64,000 bases of DNA from Pseudomonas lini (lineage in GTDB: Bacteria > Pseudomonadota > Gammaproteobacteria > Pseudomonadales > Pseudomonadaceae), in contig NZ_JAUSSR010000004.1 in the NCBI RefSeq assembly GCF_030812475.1, positions 357,758 to 421,757 on the forward strand. The letters run 5' to 3'. The position numbers and the translations under genes are program-made. Numbering within the stretch: the stretch's first letter is position 1; the number at the start of each line of letters is the position of its first letter. A model generated the notes under the pieces. The model was not told the DNA's origin and did not search any database. It saw only the letters and a program-made list of their open reading frames with translations. Shown here in pieces: positions 16,832 through 28,231 of this stretch.

Positions 16832-17788
16832 TCATCCAATCACGCCCGCATACACCGCTCTATCGACATTCCCGCCAGACAGAATGACCCCTACCCGTTT
16901 CCCCGCCATCGCTTCCCGCTCCTGAATCAGCGCCGCCAGGGCCGCCGCGCCTGCCCCTTCCGCCAGGTTGTGGGTATCGGTGTAATACACGCGCATGGCC
17001 TCGGCAATCTGCTCCTCACCGACGCAGACGATCCGCGCCGCCGCCGCACCGTAGATGGCAAAGGCTTCAGGCACCGGCTTACGTACGGCGAGGCCATCGG
17101 CAAAGGTATTCGCCGTCGCGGTTTCGCAAATCTCTCCCGCGTCAAAAGAAAGTTTCGCGGCGGCAGCCTCGGTGGAAACCACACCCACTACCTGGGTTTT
17201 CAGGCCCAGCGCATCGCGCGCGGCGATCACCCCACAAATCCCCGAGCCACAGCCGATCGGCACGTAGACGGTGTCCAGGTCCGGCGCTGCCATGAACAGC
17301 TCCAGCGCATACGTGGCCACGCCTTTGACCAGTTCGGTGTGGAACGGCGGCACCAGGTAGAGGCCATGGGTTTGCGCCAGGCGGGCGGCCTCTTCCCGGG
17401 CCTCATCGAAATCACGGCCCCATTCGACCACCTCGCCGCCGAAGCCGCGCATGGCCTTGTTTTTTTCTACTGAGTTGCCCTCCGGCACTACGATCAATGC
17501 ACGCAAACCCAACGCACGTGCCGCCAGCGCCAGGCTCTGGCCATGGTTGCCGCGGGTAGCGGTGACGATGCCCCTGGCGGTTGGGTGCGTGCGTTTGAGC
17601 CAGTGCATGAAGGTAATGCCGCCACGCACCTTGAATGCCCCTGTAGGCGTATGGTTTTCATGCTTGACCCATACCGTGCATCCCAACCGCTCAGCCAGTA
17701 ATGGCCAAGCGTATTGGGCAGTGGCAGGCATCACCTGGTACACCTGGTGGGCAGCTTGTTCGATGTCGTCGCGAGTCAGTCTGTGCAT
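16832..17788 (-). CDS. PLP-dependent threonine/serine dehydratase
   Basis: The 318-residue protein is a fold-type II PLP enzyme. The PLP lysine is K53 in PTGAFKVRGG. The phosphate-binding glycine loop is PIGCGSGICG near residue 180, and ATRGNHGQSLALAARALG follows the lysine. It lacks the C-terminal ACT-like domain of biosynthetic IlvA, so it is the short catabolic type that deaminates threonine or serine to 2-oxoacid and ammonia. The start is set by GGGAGAG before MHRLTRDD; the long upstream extension in frame is antisense to the AraC gene and is not coding. It is divergent from that regulator. Confidence 0.9.
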   Translation of the reverse strand: MHRLTRDDIEQAAHQVYQVMPATAQYAWPLLAERLGCTVWVKHENHTPTGAFKVRGGITFMHWLKRTHPTARGIVTATRGNHGQSLALAARALGLRALIVVPEGNSVEKNKAMRGFGGEVVEWGRDFDEAREEAARLAQTHGLYLVPPFHTELVKGVATYALELFMAAPDLDTVYVPIGCGSGICGVIAARDALGLKTQVVGVVSTEAAAAKLSFDAGEICETATANTFADGLAVRKPVPEAFAIYGAAAARIVCVGEEQIAEAMRVYYTDTHNLAEGAGAAALAALIQEREAMAGKRVGVILSGGNVDRAVYAGVIG

Positions 17789-17884
17789 GAGCACTCTCCC
17801 TGGGATTTTGTCTAGTCTGGACGCACTGCCCATTCGCCGGCTTTCAAAAAACCGACCTGACTTTTGTGCGCCATCTTCACTACT

Positions 17885-18697
17885 ATGGTGTTCATGAACC
17901 TTCGAAACCACCCGCCGCCCTCGCTCCTGACCGAACCGGTCCGCCGTGTCGAGGCCGGGCCCTGGACGATCGAATTGTTGCCCGGCTCCGCCTACGCAGC
18001 CCGATACGTGGCGAGCCATGCGGCGATCGGCTTTGCCTTCGACAGCCAGCAAGGCCTGCACGCCATCGGCAGTGACCGGGTGCTGCCGTTCGTTGCCACG
18101 CCGAACGGCCTGGCATTTGTCCCGGCCGGGTGTGACGTGTTGTCCGAATCCGCCGAGGGCGGTGAATATCTGCGGGTCGTGCGCGCCGACGGTATGACAT
18201 TGATGGGTGATCGGCCATTCAACAACCGCATCGATCCACAGGCCATTGCCCTTGCACTGCGAATGCGCAACGCGCTGTTGCACGCCTCGGTAGATGACGA
18301 TTGGGAGACCTGGGCGCTGGCCCTGGCTGACCGGGCCATGGCGCAGAAGACCTTGCCGACGCCACCCCAAGGCTCCATCACCGGCCGCCGCCTGCGCCTG
18401 CTGGATGAATTCATCGACGCAGGCCTTGAAGGTTCGCTGAGCGTGCAGGCGATGGCAGGACTGCTGGAATTGTCCGAAGGATTTTTCATGCGGGCGTTCA
18501 AGCAGGCCACGGGCAAAAGCCCGCACAGCTACCTGATCGACCGACGACTCGCCAAGGCCCGCGTCCTGCTGCGCGACTCGACAGCCAGCCTGTCCGGGAT
18601 CGCCCTCACCTGCGGTTTCAGCTCCCAGGCGCACATGACGACGGCTTTCAAGCAGCGGCTGGGTGTTAGCCCGGCGCAATTACGAACGCGTCCATAG
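17885..18697 (+). CDS. AraC-family transcriptional regulator
   Basis: The C-terminal 100 residues contain two helix-turn-helix motifs: SVQAMAGLLELSEGFFMRAFKQATGKSPHSYLIDRRLAKARVLL and SGIALTCGFSSQAHMTTAFKQRLGVSPAQLR, the AraC/XylS domain. The N-terminal 160 residues are a cupin-like sensor of unknown ligand. The gene is divergent from the dehydratase, which it probably controls. Start choice is weak: ATG at 17885 or 17894, neither with a good ribosome-binding site; TTG at 17864 is also in frame. Confidence 0.88.
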   Translation: MVFMNLRNHPPPSLLTEPVRRVEAGPWTIELLPGSAYAARYVASHAAIGFAFDSQQGLHAIGSDRVLPFVATPNGLAFVPAGCDVLSESAEGGEYLRVVRADGMTLMGDRPFNNRIDPQAIALALRMRNALLHASVDDDWETWALALADRAMAQKTLPTPPQGSITGRRLRLLDEFIDAGLEGSLSVQAMAGLLELSEGFFMRAFKQATGKSPHSYLIDRRLAKARVLLRDSTASLSGIALTCGFSSQAHMTTAFKQRLGVSPAQLRTRP

Positions 18698-18842
18698 CAC
18701 CGTAAAAAACCGTTTACCGCTTTAGTCTGTGATCAACCTGATCAACAGTAGCGAAGCGTTGAAGCGACGCGTCGAACACGGGGTCCGCTGGACCGCTATG
18801 GACCCCAATGCGCAACCCATAGCGTAACGTCATCCCGGGCGT

Positions 18843-20069
<1,227 letters not shown>

Positions 20070-20280
20070 TTATGACACCTTTCGTTTTTATAGTTGTTGG
20101 ATAAGGCTGATAATGCGAGTTAGCACTTTTTACACGCGTGCGCAGCTAACACCGCACACAGATGCCCGGACGGAATGCCAAGTTAAATCAAACAGAAAAC
20201 ACACCACCTTATTTGACTAAAAACATTAGAAAACCAGGCGGTGCGAGAGCACAGTAATGACATCACAACTTAAGTAACTT

Positions 20281-21945
20281 CTAACCCCGATGACGTCCCC
20301 GGAAGAAATCTATCAGGCCCTGCGTCGAGGAATCATCTGCCGGTTCCGCGTTATAGCGAGTCAGAAGGTTGTAGACGCTGTTGCCCAGTTCCTTGCCCAA
20401 CTCCACACCCCATTGATCAAACGAATTGACTCCCCAAATGACACCCTGGACAAAGACCTTATGTTCATAAAGCGCAATCAGCGCCCCCAGGCTATGTGGA
20501 TTGATGACTTCAAGAGCGACTGTATTACTTGGTCGGTTACCGGGGATTACCTTATGCGGCGCCAGCCGTTCAATCTCACTGGATGACAGGCCTTTGGCTT
20601 TTAGTTCTGCCTCGGCTTCACTACGGGTTTTTCCGCGCATCAGCGCCTGGCTTTGAGACAAGCAATTGGCGTACAGCCATTCCTGATGGTCAGCCACTGG
20701 ATTATGGCTGACCACCGGTACAATGAAATCAGCCGGAATCAGAGGCGTGCCTTGATGCAGCAACTGATGGTAAGCGTGCTGTCCGTTACATCCCACGCCG
20801 CCCCAGATGACCGGGCCAGTGGTGTAGGAAACCGGCGTGCCGTCACGACGGACACTTTTACCATTGGACTCCATGTCCATCTGCTGCAAATGCTTTACGA
20901 AGTTGCGAAGGTTGTGGTCATAGGGCAAAAACGCATAACTTTGCGCCCCCCAAAAGTTGTGATACCAAACCCCGAGTACTGCTAAAAGAACGGGAAGGTT
21001 TTGTTCCAACGGTTCATTCAGAAAATGCTGATCCATCGCGTAGGCGCCGGACAGCAGTTCCTTGAAGTTAGCGATGCCAATGGCCAGCGCAATCGGCAGT
21101 CCGATTGCCGACCATAGTGAATAACGACCTCCGACCCAGTCCCACATGGGAAAAACGTTGGCTTCACGGATGCCGAAATCCAGTGCAGCCTGGCGATTAC
21201 TGGTCACGGCAATGAAATGGCGATACAGCTTCTCTTCCGTCCCGCCTTTTGCCAGGTACCAGCTTCGACACGCGTGCGCGTTCTTCAAGGTTTCCAGCGT
21301 CCCGAAGGTTTTGCTGGAGATGATGAACAGCGTAGTTTCCACGTTCAGATCGGCAGTCACCTCTCGAAACTCATTGCCGTCGATATTAGCCAGGTAATGG
21401 CACCGCACCCCATGCCGAGCGAAAGGCGCCAGGGCTTCAGAGACCAGCTCGGGGCCCAGAAATGAGCCGCCGATACCAATGTTCACGACATCAGTGATGA
21501 CCTTGTCGTTGTAACCACGCCAAAGGTGGCTATGGATACGGCTCACCACGTCGGTCATCTGCGCCAGGGCACCATGCACATCGCGCATCAGATTGCGGCC
21601 ATCGACCATCAACGGCTCCCCCACGGGACGCCGCAGCGCGGTATGCAGCACAGGACGCCCCTCGGAACAGTTGATTTTTTCTCCACTGAACATGGCGTGC
21701 GCGGCCTGTTCCACGCCAGCCTCACGCGCAAGGTCGACAAGCAGTGAACGCGTCTGGTGAGTGATCAGGTTTTTGGAGTAATCCAGAAACAGTCCGCAGC
21801 CTGCCAGGGAAAAATCCTGGAAGCGTTGACTGTCATCCCGAAAAGCGTCGCGCATACTGAAATTGTTCATGCTCTCCCGGTGGTCGAGCAGCTTGCGCCA
21901 TGCCGGCAATGCAGTCACGTCACTCGCTTTGTTATAGTTATTCAT
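20281..21945 (-). CDS. pgi: Glucose-6-phosphate isomerase, sugar-cluster copy
   Basis: The 554-residue protein is a full-length Pgi, interconverting fructose-6-phosphate and glucose-6-phosphate. Family motifs are intact: [58 protein letters not shown] (PROSITE-type signature) and the C-terminal [18 protein letters not shown]. Pseudomonads have a housekeeping pgi elsewhere; the location between a LamB porin and a LacI-type regulator indicates this is a second, catabolic copy. It would channel fructose-6-phosphate into the Entner-Doudoroff pathway, since pseudomonads lack phosphofructokinase. I have not verified that another copy exists in this genome. Confidence 0.95.
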   Translation of the reverse strand: MNNYNKASDVTALPAWRKLLDHRESMNNFSMRDAFRDDSQRFQDFSLAGCGLFLDYSKNLITHQTRSLLVDLAREAGVEQAAHAMFSGEKINCSEGRPVLHTALRRPVGEPLMVDGRNLMRDVHGALAQMTDVVSRIHSHLWRGYNDKVITDVVNIGIGGSFLGPELVSEALAPFARHGVRCHYLANIDGNEFREVTADLNVETTLFIISSKTFGTLETLKNAHACRSWYLAKGGTEEKLYRHFIAVTSNRQAALDFGIREANVFPMWDWVGGRYSLWSAIGLPIALAIGIANFKELLSGAYAMDQHFLNEPLEQNLPVLLAVLGVWYHNFWGAQSYAFLPYDHNLRNFVKHLQQMDMESNGKSVRRDGTPVSYTTGPVIWGGVGCNGQHAYHQLLHQGTPLIPADFIVPVVSHNPVADHQEWLYANCLSQSQALMRGKTRSEAEAELKAKGLSSSEIERLAPHKVIPGNRPSNTVALEVINPHSLGALIALYEHKVFVQGVIWGVNSFDQWGVELGKELGNSVYNLLTRYNAEPADDSSTQGLIDFFRGRHRG

Positions 21946-22337
21946 GCTCAGTCCCTCTTTGCCAATCCGGCTTGCGCCGTTTTAACCAACGATTTCAATC
22001 GGGTTGTTTTATACTTCTGCGGATGCACAAGTGCCGGGCAGCAGTACGCGCTACAGTGTTTAATTACTTTGCATTATCGGACTTTTTTGCAAGAAACCGG
22101 CATGACCAACGCAATCTAAATAGATCCAGTCTCAGAACCAAGCCATCAAACAATTAAAAAAATGAACGCCGATCAATCAATAAAAAAGATGAACATTATG
22201 TAAATGTGCACGACAAACGAAAAACGAGATACTGGCCGCTTGCTTTCAACGTCCATTCAGGCGGCCAGACGTGGAAATAAATCAAAATACTTCACGCCCG
22301 CAACCGCCGGTTCATCAGGATCAATCCCTGAGTACAA
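21946..22337. other. 392-bp non-coding AT-rich region between pgi and lacI-type gene
   Basis: No convincing ORF is present. It is AT-rich, with A-tracts near 22155-22190. An 8-base inverted repeat, CTGGCCGC (22232-22239) and GCGGCCAG (22261-22268), encloses 21 bases. It presumably carries the pgi promoter, but I could not find a clear -35/-10 pair. Confidence 0.6.
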
Positions 22338-23342
22338 TTATTTGGGAAAGCCGCAAGAGTCCCGCTGAATTAAAGAGGGTTTCAATCGAAGCGTCTGGCG
22401 GCGCCCCTCAGGTTGCTTGATACGCTTCAATAGAAGCTTCACCGCCTGGGCTCCCAATTCCTCGAGAGGTTGTGCCATAACAGTCAATCGGGGGCTGAAA
22501 GCATCCGCCCAGTCGAAGTCGTCAAAGCCGACCAGCGCAATGTCCTTTGGCACTTCAAGACCTGCTGCACGAAGAGCCTGCATCGCACCGATGGTCATCA
22601 GATTATTGGCAGTCATGATGGCGGTCGGCGGGTGCTCCAGCGCCAGCAAACGGCGAGTGGCTTCCATGGCAGGTGCAATTGCCGATTCACCACAGCACAC
22701 CAATTGCTCGTCGTAGGCAATTCCAGCCTCAGCCAAGGCCGCACGGTAACCGTCAATACGCTCAAGAGAAGAAGACTGGGTCAATCGCCCGGAGACCATC
22801 CCGATACGCCGATGTCCAAGTTTAATCAAATGTGCAATCAACTCTTGAGATGATTGCTTGTTCTCTACTCCCACCTGGTCGAAAGACGTCGACAGCAGCC
22901 GATCGATGAGAACCGTGGGTATATTGTTGGCCTTCAAGTAATTGAAGACTCTATTTTCCGGATCATATTCCGAGGCCAGTACTATGCCGTCAACCCGTCT
23001 TTCATGCAGTGCCTTGACCGCTTTGAGCTCTTGCTCCGGATCTTTTTGCGTATTGACCAGTATCATCATCAAACCGCTTTTCGCGCAGGCCGCTTCGATG
23101 GCACGTACTGTTTCACTGAAGTAATAGTTTGACAGCGTAGCGATCGCCACCCCTATGGCCCCTGATGAGGAACGGGCCAGGGACCGTGCGAGGGAGTTTC
23201 GAATATAGCCTACGGCCTCTACAGCCTGATTCACGTTACGAACGGTGTCCGGATGTACTTTGCGAGTACCGTTGAGTACGTGGGATACCGTAGACATTGA
23301 TACGTTTGCGGCCCGCGCGACATCACTCATCTTTGCGCCCAC
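22338..23342 (-). CDS. LacI-family repressor of the sugar cluster
   Basis: The 334-residue protein begins MGAKMSDVARAANVSMSTVSHVLNGTRKVHPDTVRNVNQAVEAVGYIRNSLARSL, the LacI helix-turn-helix plus hinge helix. Residues 60-330 are a periplasmic-binding-protein-like sugar sensor (SNYYFSETVRAIEAACAKSGLMMILVNTQKDPEQE, VGFDDFDWADAFSPRLTVMAQPLEELG). The start is GTG with AGGAG nine bases before; the ATG four codons on is too far from it. It is divergent from the ABC operon with two long palindromes between, which fit LacI-type operators with a central CpG. Confidence 0.93.
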   Translation of the reverse strand: MGAKMSDVARAANVSMSTVSHVLNGTRKVHPDTVRNVNQAVEAVGYIRNSLARSLARSSSGAIGVAIATLSNYYFSETVRAIEAACAKSGLMMILVNTQKDPEQELKAVKALHERRVDGIVLASEYDPENRVFNYLKANNIPTVLIDRLLSTSFDQVGVENKQSSQELIAHLIKLGHRRIGMVSGRLTQSSSLERIDGYRAALAEAGIAYDEQLVCCGESAIAPAMEATRRLLALEHPPTAIMTANNLMTIGAMQALRAAGLEVPKDIALVGFDDFDWADAFSPRLTVMAQPLEELGAQAVKLLLKRIKQPEGRRQTLRLKPSLIQRDSCGFPK

Positions 23343-23380
23343 TGTGTACCACTCCTTTCTCGCGTGAATTCATGGATAGC

Positions 23381-23398
23381 GCCGGGCGCATGCCCGGC
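23381..23398. other. GC-rich hairpin in the lacI leader
   Basis: GCCGGGC-GCAT-GCCCGGC, 7-base perfect stem and 4-base loop, lies about 40-57 bases upstream of the LacI-type start codon. It may lower expression of the repressor by structuring the leader mRNA. Confidence 0.35.
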
Positions 23399-23638
23399 AG
23401 TAAGCCATTGTAAAGCTCACGGCGAGAAAATGTGTCGCAAGCTCCGGGAATCGATGTCGGGACAGGCGTGCAATGTCGGGTCAGACCCGGCGAGGTGCGC
23501 TGTACACCGACAGCGGGTGCGGCGAGATGATGGACTGCGCTATGCAGCATGGCCGGGCACTCCTTTTTATTATTTTGGCGATCCCCTGGCTAACCGTTAA
23601 CGGGAGCAGGGACGCTGTGGAAAAAGCATAGCCGAGAC

Positions 23639-23662
23639 GAAAGCGCTTGCGCAAGCGCTTTC
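23639..23662. promoter_or_regulatory. LacI-type operator 1 (24-bp perfect palindrome)
   Basis: Half-site GAAAGCGCTTGC followed by its exact reverse complement. The central CpG step and AAGCGCTT arms fit LacI/GalR-family operators. Its centre is 55 bases from that of operator 2. Confidence 0.7.
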
Positions 23663-23688
23663 CTAACTTTCAACATTCCCTCTTCCGG

Positions 23689-23722
23689 CAAAGGAAAGCG
23701 CTTGCGCAAGCGCTTTCCTTTG
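23689..23722. promoter_or_regulatory. LacI-type operator 2 (34-bp perfect palindrome)
   Basis: Half-site CAAAGGAAAGCGCTTGC followed by its exact reverse complement. The inner 24 bases equal operator 1. A possible promoter overlaps it: TTGCGC at 23702-23707 and TATGTT at 23726-23731, 18-base spacer, reading toward the ABC operon. Repressor binding would cover the -35. Confidence 0.7.
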
Positions 23723-23799
23723 AACTATGTTTGTCGAACAAGAACAACCGATGAGGGGCTTCACCGCTTCTCAAATCGGTAGATAAGGAGTCAACCGCT

Positions 23800-25359
23800 A
23801 TGCTGAATACCGGATCTGAAAGTCCTCCCCCTGCTCTACTGGAAATGCGCGCCATCTCCAAGTCATTCAATGGCGTACGCGTCCTGCATGACATCGATCT
23901 CAGTATCTTCCCCGGACAAATCCACGCGCTGATGGGCGAAAACGGCGCCGGAAAATCCACGCTGATGAAAGTACTGTCGGGGGCCTATATCGCCGACAGT
24001 GGCACTGTCCGGATCGATGGATGTGATATTCGACATTACGGCCTCAATGATGCGAAGCGTCATGGCATTTCGGTTATCTATCAAGAGCTCAGCTTGTGCG
24101 CGAATATGACCGTGGTCGAAAACATCTACCTGGGTAGAGAAATTCGTCGATTCGGCGTTATAAACCACAAGGCCATGGCCGAAGGCGCGCAGGTTGTACT
24201 AAAGCGACTTGGCGTCACATTCGATCCACACGCGTTAGTCTCTACATTGTCGATTGCGGACCAGCAACTGGTTGAAATCGCCCGTGCAATTCATGCCGAT
24301 ACGCGAATCCTGGTGATGGACGAGCCTACGACGCCGCTCTCCTCAAAAGAGACTGAAAAACTGTTTACCCTGATTCGCCAGTTACGTGATGACGGTGTCG
24401 CGATCATTTATATCAGCCATCGAATGGCTGAAATATATGCGCTGTCCGATTTTGTTTCGGTGCTTCGGGACGGTCATTACGTGGGTTCGCTGGACCGTGG
24501 CACGCTATCGGCCGAAACCCTGGTCCGGATGATGGTGGGCCGCGATGTCTCCGGTTTCTATGCCCACGAGCGTGCGTCATGTACTTATGAGCAACCAGTA
24601 CTGCGCATTCGCAACCTGACAGACGGATTCAAGATCAAGGATTGCAGCTTCGATCTTTACGCGGGCGAAATTCTCGGGATTGCAGGACTGGTGGGTTCAG
24701 GGAGAACGGAACTTGCCCGATTGATCGCAGGTGTCGATGCGTACGCCGGTGGACACATCGAACTGGATGGCGAAGTTGTAGCCATACGCTCCCCTCGCGA
24801 TGCAGGCAATGCAGGTATCGCCTATCTGACGGAAGACCGTAAAGCCTTGGGCCTCTTTCTCGATATGAGTGTCCACGACAATATCAATGTCTGTGTATTG
24901 GGAAGTGATGCTTCATTGACGGGTGTTGTGAACCGATCGGCTGGAACCGCACGCGTTAAACAAGCCATTGAAGCACTCAATATCAAAGCCTCCCCGGACA
25001 TCAATGTCGGCGCGCTGTCTGGGGGCAACCAACAAAAGGTTTTGCTGGCTCGTCTACTTGAAATGAAGCCCAGAGTGCTGTTCCTCGACGAGCCTACTTC
25101 GGGAGTCGATATTGGAGCCAAAACCGAAATATACAAAATAATCAATGCATTGGCCGCCGCCGGCGTTTGTGTAGTGATGATTTCAAGTGAACTGCCAGAG
25201 ATTGTCGCAATTGCTGACCGTGTGTTGGTCATGTGTGAAGGAAAACTTGTCGCCGAACTCGGTGGCCGCAGCGGTCTTGATATCACACCTGAAACCATTA
25301 TCGCGTTTGCCACAGGCAGCGACAGCTTGACTCTAGCCAACGGAGACTTAGTCCAATGA
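23800..25359 (+). CDS. Sugar ABC importer ATPase (RbsA/FrcA type, two ATPase domains)
   Basis: The 519-residue protein has two fused nucleotide-binding domains, as in CUT2 sugar importers. The first has Walker [17 protein letters not shown] near residue 47 and Walker [13 protein letters not shown]. In the second, the Walker A position is [16 protein letters not shown] (degenerate, with no GKS/T, normal for this family), the signature is [16 protein letters not shown], and Walker B is [12 protein letters not shown]. It powers uptake of a pentose or hexose. AAGGAG fixes the start, and it is the first gene of a five-gene operon. Confidence 0.93.
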   Translation: MLNTGSESPPPALLEMRAISKSFNGVRVLHDIDLSIFPGQIHALMGENGAGKSTLMKVLSGAYIADSGTVRIDGCDIRHYGLNDAKRHGISVIYQELSLCANMTVVENIYLGREIRRFGVINHKAMAEGAQVVLKRLGVTFDPHALVSTLSIADQQLVEIARAIHADTRILVMDEPTTPLSSKETEKLFTLIRQLRDDGVAIIYISHRMAEIYALSDFVSVLRDGHYVGSLDRGTLSAETLVRMMVGRDVSGFYAHERASCTYEQPVLRIRNLTDGFKIKDCSFDLYAGEILGIAGLVGSGRTELARLIAGVDAYAGGHIELDGEVVAIRSPRDAGNAGIAYLTEDRKALGLFLDMSVHDNINVCVLGSDASLTGVVNRSAGTARVKQAIEALNIKASPDINVGALSGGNQQKVLLARLLEMKPRVLFLDEPTSGVDIGAKTEIYKIINALAAAGVCVVMISSELPEIVAIADRVLVMCEGKLVAELGGRSGLDITPETIIAFATGSDSLTLANGDLVQ

Positions 25360-26378
25360 CTTCCCCACTGCAACGCAAAGTAGCAAGTGATTTCATCACC
25401 CCCAATGCACGGAACATGGCCGGACCTGGCGCACAGGATAAAATGCGCCAACTGATGAGGGTGGCGGGCATGCTCCCCGTACTGCTGCTCCTGTGTGTGG
25501 GCTTCAGCCTGATGAGCGACAGCTTTTTCTCGGCGCAAAATTTCTCCATCATCAGCCAGCAAGCCTCTATCAACGTGGTATTGGCATCCGGTCTGACGTT
25601 CGTGATTTTGACCGGGGGTATCGACCTCTCGGTGGGTTCGATCCTGGCTGTTTCCGCGGTAGTGGCGCTGTTGGTATCGCTAGTTCCCGAGTTGGCTGCC
25701 CTGGCCATTCCTGCGGGGCTTGGAATCGGCCTGTTGCTGGGGCTCGTCAACGGCGTGTTGGTCGCTTTCGGCAAGCTGCCTGCCTTTATCGTCACACTGG
25801 GCGGATTGACGGCGATGCGCGGGATCGCACGCCTCATTGGCGAAGACAAGACAGTGTTCAACCCCGATCTGTCGTTTGCCTATATTGGTAACGATACGTT
25901 GTTCGGGGTGCCATGGCTGGTCGTGATCGCCTTGGTAGTCGTGACGCTGTCGTGGCTTATTCTTCGTCGGACCGTTTTAGGCGTACAGATTTACGCAGTG
26001 GGCGGCAATCCTGAGGCCGCACGGTTATCGGGGATCAAGGTCTGGAAAGTCCTGCTCTTCGTCTATGCCATATCCGGTTTGCTGGCGGGTGTGGGAGCCA
26101 TCATGACGTCCGCTCGATTGATGGCTGCCAACGGACTGCAAATGGGCCAGTCCTATGAACTCGACGCTATTGCCGCCGTTATCCTGGGAGGCACGCGTTT
26201 CACCGGGGGCGTCGGCACCATCGTCGGTACGCTGATTGGCGCCCTCATCATCGCGACACTGTCCAACGGCCTGATATTGCTGGGCGTTTCGGATATCTGG
26301 CAATACATCATCAAGGGTGTCGTCATTATCGGGGCGGTAGCACTCGATCGCTTTCGGCAGACCGGCGCACGCACCTGA
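25356..26378 (+). CDS. Sugar ABC importer permease (RbsC/FrcC type)
   Basis: The 340-residue membrane protein has 8-10 predicted helices and CUT2 permease motifs: [60 protein letters not shown] sequence, and [33 protein letters not shown]. Its ATG overlaps the ATPase stop by four bases (ATGA), so the two are translationally coupled. It forms the homodimeric inner-membrane channel. Confidence 0.93.
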   Translation: MTSPLQRKVASDFITPNARNMAGPGAQDKMRQLMRVAGMLPVLLLLCVGFSLMSDSFFSAQNFSIISQQASINVVLASGLTFVILTGGIDLSVGSILAVSAVVALLVSLVPELAALAIPAGLGIGLLLGLVNGVLVAFGKLPAFIVTLGGLTAMRGIARLIGEDKTVFNPDLSFAYIGNDTLFGVPWLVVIALVVVTLSWLILRRTVLGVQIYAVGGNPEAARLSGIKVWKVLLFVYAISGLLAGVGAIMTSARLMAANGLQMGQSYELDAIAAVILGGTRFTGGVGTIVGTLIGALIIATLSNGLILLGVSDIWQYIIKGVVIIGAVALDRFRQTGART

Positions 26379-26425
26379 ATCCTGTAACCCCCCCTCTGAT
26401 ATTCCAACAATAAGAGACTGCACTC

Positions 26426-27352
26426 ATGAAGAAAACAATATTGGCCGCGGCGTGTGCATGCCTGGCATTTAACACCGCTCAAGCGCAAGAATTGAAATCC
26501 GTAGGAATAACCGTTGGCTCGTTGGGTAATCCTTATTTCGTTGCGATGGTAAATGGCGCCAAAGCGCAGGCCTTGCAAATCAATCCAGCCGCAAAATTTA
26601 CCTCAGTCTCGGCCGACTACGATTTAAACAAGCAGTTCACCCAGATCGATAACTTCATTTCATCGGGCGTCAACCTGATTCTTGTCAATGCCGTCGACCC
26701 TGTGGCAATTGCGCCTGCGATTGCCAAAGCGAGAAAGGCCGGCATCGTGGTGGTGGGTGTGGATGTCATGGTGCAAGGTGCCAACGCTACCGTACAGACG
26801 GATAATGTCGAAGCCGGCAGGATAGTCTGTCAGTACATTGCCGAGCAGTTGGGTGGCAAGGGTAACGTTATTATCCAGAACGGAACGCAAACGTCCGCAG
26901 TCCTGGACCGGGTCAACGGTTGCAAAAGTGTTTTCGCACAGGCACCCGATATCAAGGTACTGTCCGATAATCAGGATGCAAAAGGCTCGCGCGAAGGTGG
27001 CTACAGCGTGATGCAAGGCGACCTGACACGCTTCGCAAAAGTCGACGCAGTGTTCGCCATCAATGATCCCCAAGCCATAGGTGCAGACCTGGCCGCAAAG
27101 CAGCTCAAGCGTAAAGGCATCATTATCGGATCGGTGGACGGAGCGCCCGACATAGAGACAGCACTCAAGAGCGATACACAGATCCAGGCCTCTGCATCTC
27201 AGTCCCCTTGGGGCCAGGCACAACAGGCGGTCACGATGGGCAATGACCTGCTCAATGGCAAAACCCTGGAAAGCACAACGGTACTGCTGCAACCCTCGCT
27301 GGTAACCCGGGCCAATGTCACGGAGTACAAAGGCTGGCAAGCTGACCATTGA
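26426..27352 (+). CDS. Periplasmic sugar-binding protein of the ABC importer
   Basis: The 308-residue protein starts MKKTILAAACACLAFNTAQAQE, a Sec signal peptide cleaved after AQA. The rest is a type-I binding protein of the ribose/fructose group: VGITVGSLGNPYFVAMVNGAKAQA, QFTQIDNFISSGVNLILVNAVDP, and AVFAINDPQAIGADLAAKQL near residue 210. The sugar cannot be read with certainty; the kinases downstream point to fructose or a sugar that yields it. It is followed by a strong mRNA hairpin, a common way to raise binding-protein levels relative to distal genes. Confidence 0.92.
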   Translation: MKKTILAAACACLAFNTAQAQELKSVGITVGSLGNPYFVAMVNGAKAQALQINPAAKFTSVSADYDLNKQFTQIDNFISSGVNLILVNAVDPVAIAPAIAKARKAGIVVVGVDVMVQGANATVQTDNVEAGRIVCQYIAEQLGGKGNVIIQNGTQTSAVLDRVNGCKSVFAQAPDIKVLSDNQDAKGSREGGYSVMQGDLTRFAKVDAVFAINDPQAIGADLAAKQLKRKGIIIGSVDGAPDIETALKSDTQIQASASQSPWGQAQQAVTMGNDLLNGKTLESTTVLLQPSLVTRANVTEYKGWQADH

Positions 27353-27400
27353 CGGTTGAATCCAGCGGCATAAGGATCTTGAGCCAGTGATGCCGGGAAT

Positions 27401-27427
27401 GGCTGCTGCGAGGTGCTCGCAGCAGCC
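27401..27427 (+). other. Strong intra-operon hairpin after the binding-protein gene
   Basis: GGCTGCTGCGAG and CTCGCAGCAGCC form a perfect 12-base stem with a GTG loop, 48 bases after the binding-protein stop and 42 before the kinase. No T-tract follows. It is best read as an mRNA stabiliser or partial terminator that lowers kinase expression. Confidence 0.6.
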
Positions 27428-27469
27428 TGGGCAAAGACAGGGCGACACCTGCTGAAGAGAAATCCGGGC

Positions 27470-28129
27470 ATGTATACCTACGCAAACACTATTGTAAGCA
27501 CAGCGCTACTCGACTACATCAAGGCACGGCCTGGCGATCGAATCGTCGTTGCGTTAGCGGGACCGCCTGGTGCCGGTAAGTCCACCGTCTCCGAGGCCTT
27601 GGTACAGGCCCTCAATAATAGTGTGCCTGGGAGCGCAGCGGTCATTCCCGGAGATGGCTTTCATTACGATGACGCGGTTCTCGAATCCTTGAACCTCCTG
27701 GATCGTAAGGGTTCCCCGGATACATTCGATGTGGGTGGCTTCAGGAATCTACTGCTGCGGCTTCGTGCGAACAACGAACCCACGGTTGCCGTTCCGGTAT
27801 TCGATCGACGCCTGGAGATATCCCGTGCTGCAGGACGACTGGTTTGCTCTGAAGTGAAATATCTCATCGTGGAAGGCAACTACCTTCTATTGAACGTCGC
27901 CCCATGGGCGTCCTTGAGAGACTGTTTTGACGCGACCATTATGCTGCACGTCGATCGCAAAACCCTGGAGGCGCGACTGCTTGATCGATGGCGGTCATTC
28001 GGTTTCGATGAATCGGCCTCGTCTGAAAAAGTCTGTCGAAACGACCTTCCGAATGCCGAACTTGTGATGTCGGCCAGCCGCGAAGCCGATTTTACGCTCA
28101 CCGATGAACAACCCGCTGGTTCTCCTTGA
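27470..28129 (+). CDS. FrcK-like P-loop kinase of the uridine kinase/PRK family
   Basis: The 219-residue protein has a P-loop, VVALAGPPGAGKSTVSEAL, near residue 25 and DGFHYDDAVL with GSPDTFDVGGFRNLL, both typical of the phosphoribulokinase/uridine kinase/pantothenate kinase superfamily. YLIVEGNYLLLNVAPWASLRDCFD near residue 143 is a further family block. Genes of this type end fructose/ribose CUT2 operons in rhizobia, where frcK follows frcBCA. Its substrate is unproven. The ATG (MYTYANT) has only a weak ribosome-binding site. Confidence 0.82.
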   Translation: MYTYANTIVSTALLDYIKARPGDRIVVALAGPPGAGKSTVSEALVQALNNSVPGSAAVIPGDGFHYDDAVLESLNLLDRKGSPDTFDVGGFRNLLLRLRANNEPTVAVPVFDRRLEISRAAGRLVCSEVKYLIVEGNYLLLNVAPWASLRDCFDATIMLHVDRKTLEARLLDRWRSFGFDESASSEKVCRNDLPNAELVMSASREADFTLTDEQPAGSP

Positions 28130-28231
28130 ATCAATCATGCCGTTGACCAACAGCTGCGCTTGATCTGCTATCCGCCTTGCCGCAATTGATTCAATGACAA
28201 CCTGTATCGAACCTTTAAAGAGCAAACGACT

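Larger units (their letters stand above)
23343..23799. other. 457-bp divergent control region of the sugar operon
   Basis: No gene is supported here. It contains the lacI leader hairpin and both operators listed separately, and ends with AAGGAG 9 bases before the ATPase start. Confidence 0.6.

Noticed and set aside
17789..18679. N-terminal extension of the threonine dehydratase (frame stays open to 18679)
   Set aside because: The extension is antisense to the AraC gene and has no family similarity. MHRLTRDD has a good GGGAGAG ribosome-binding site and the right family start.
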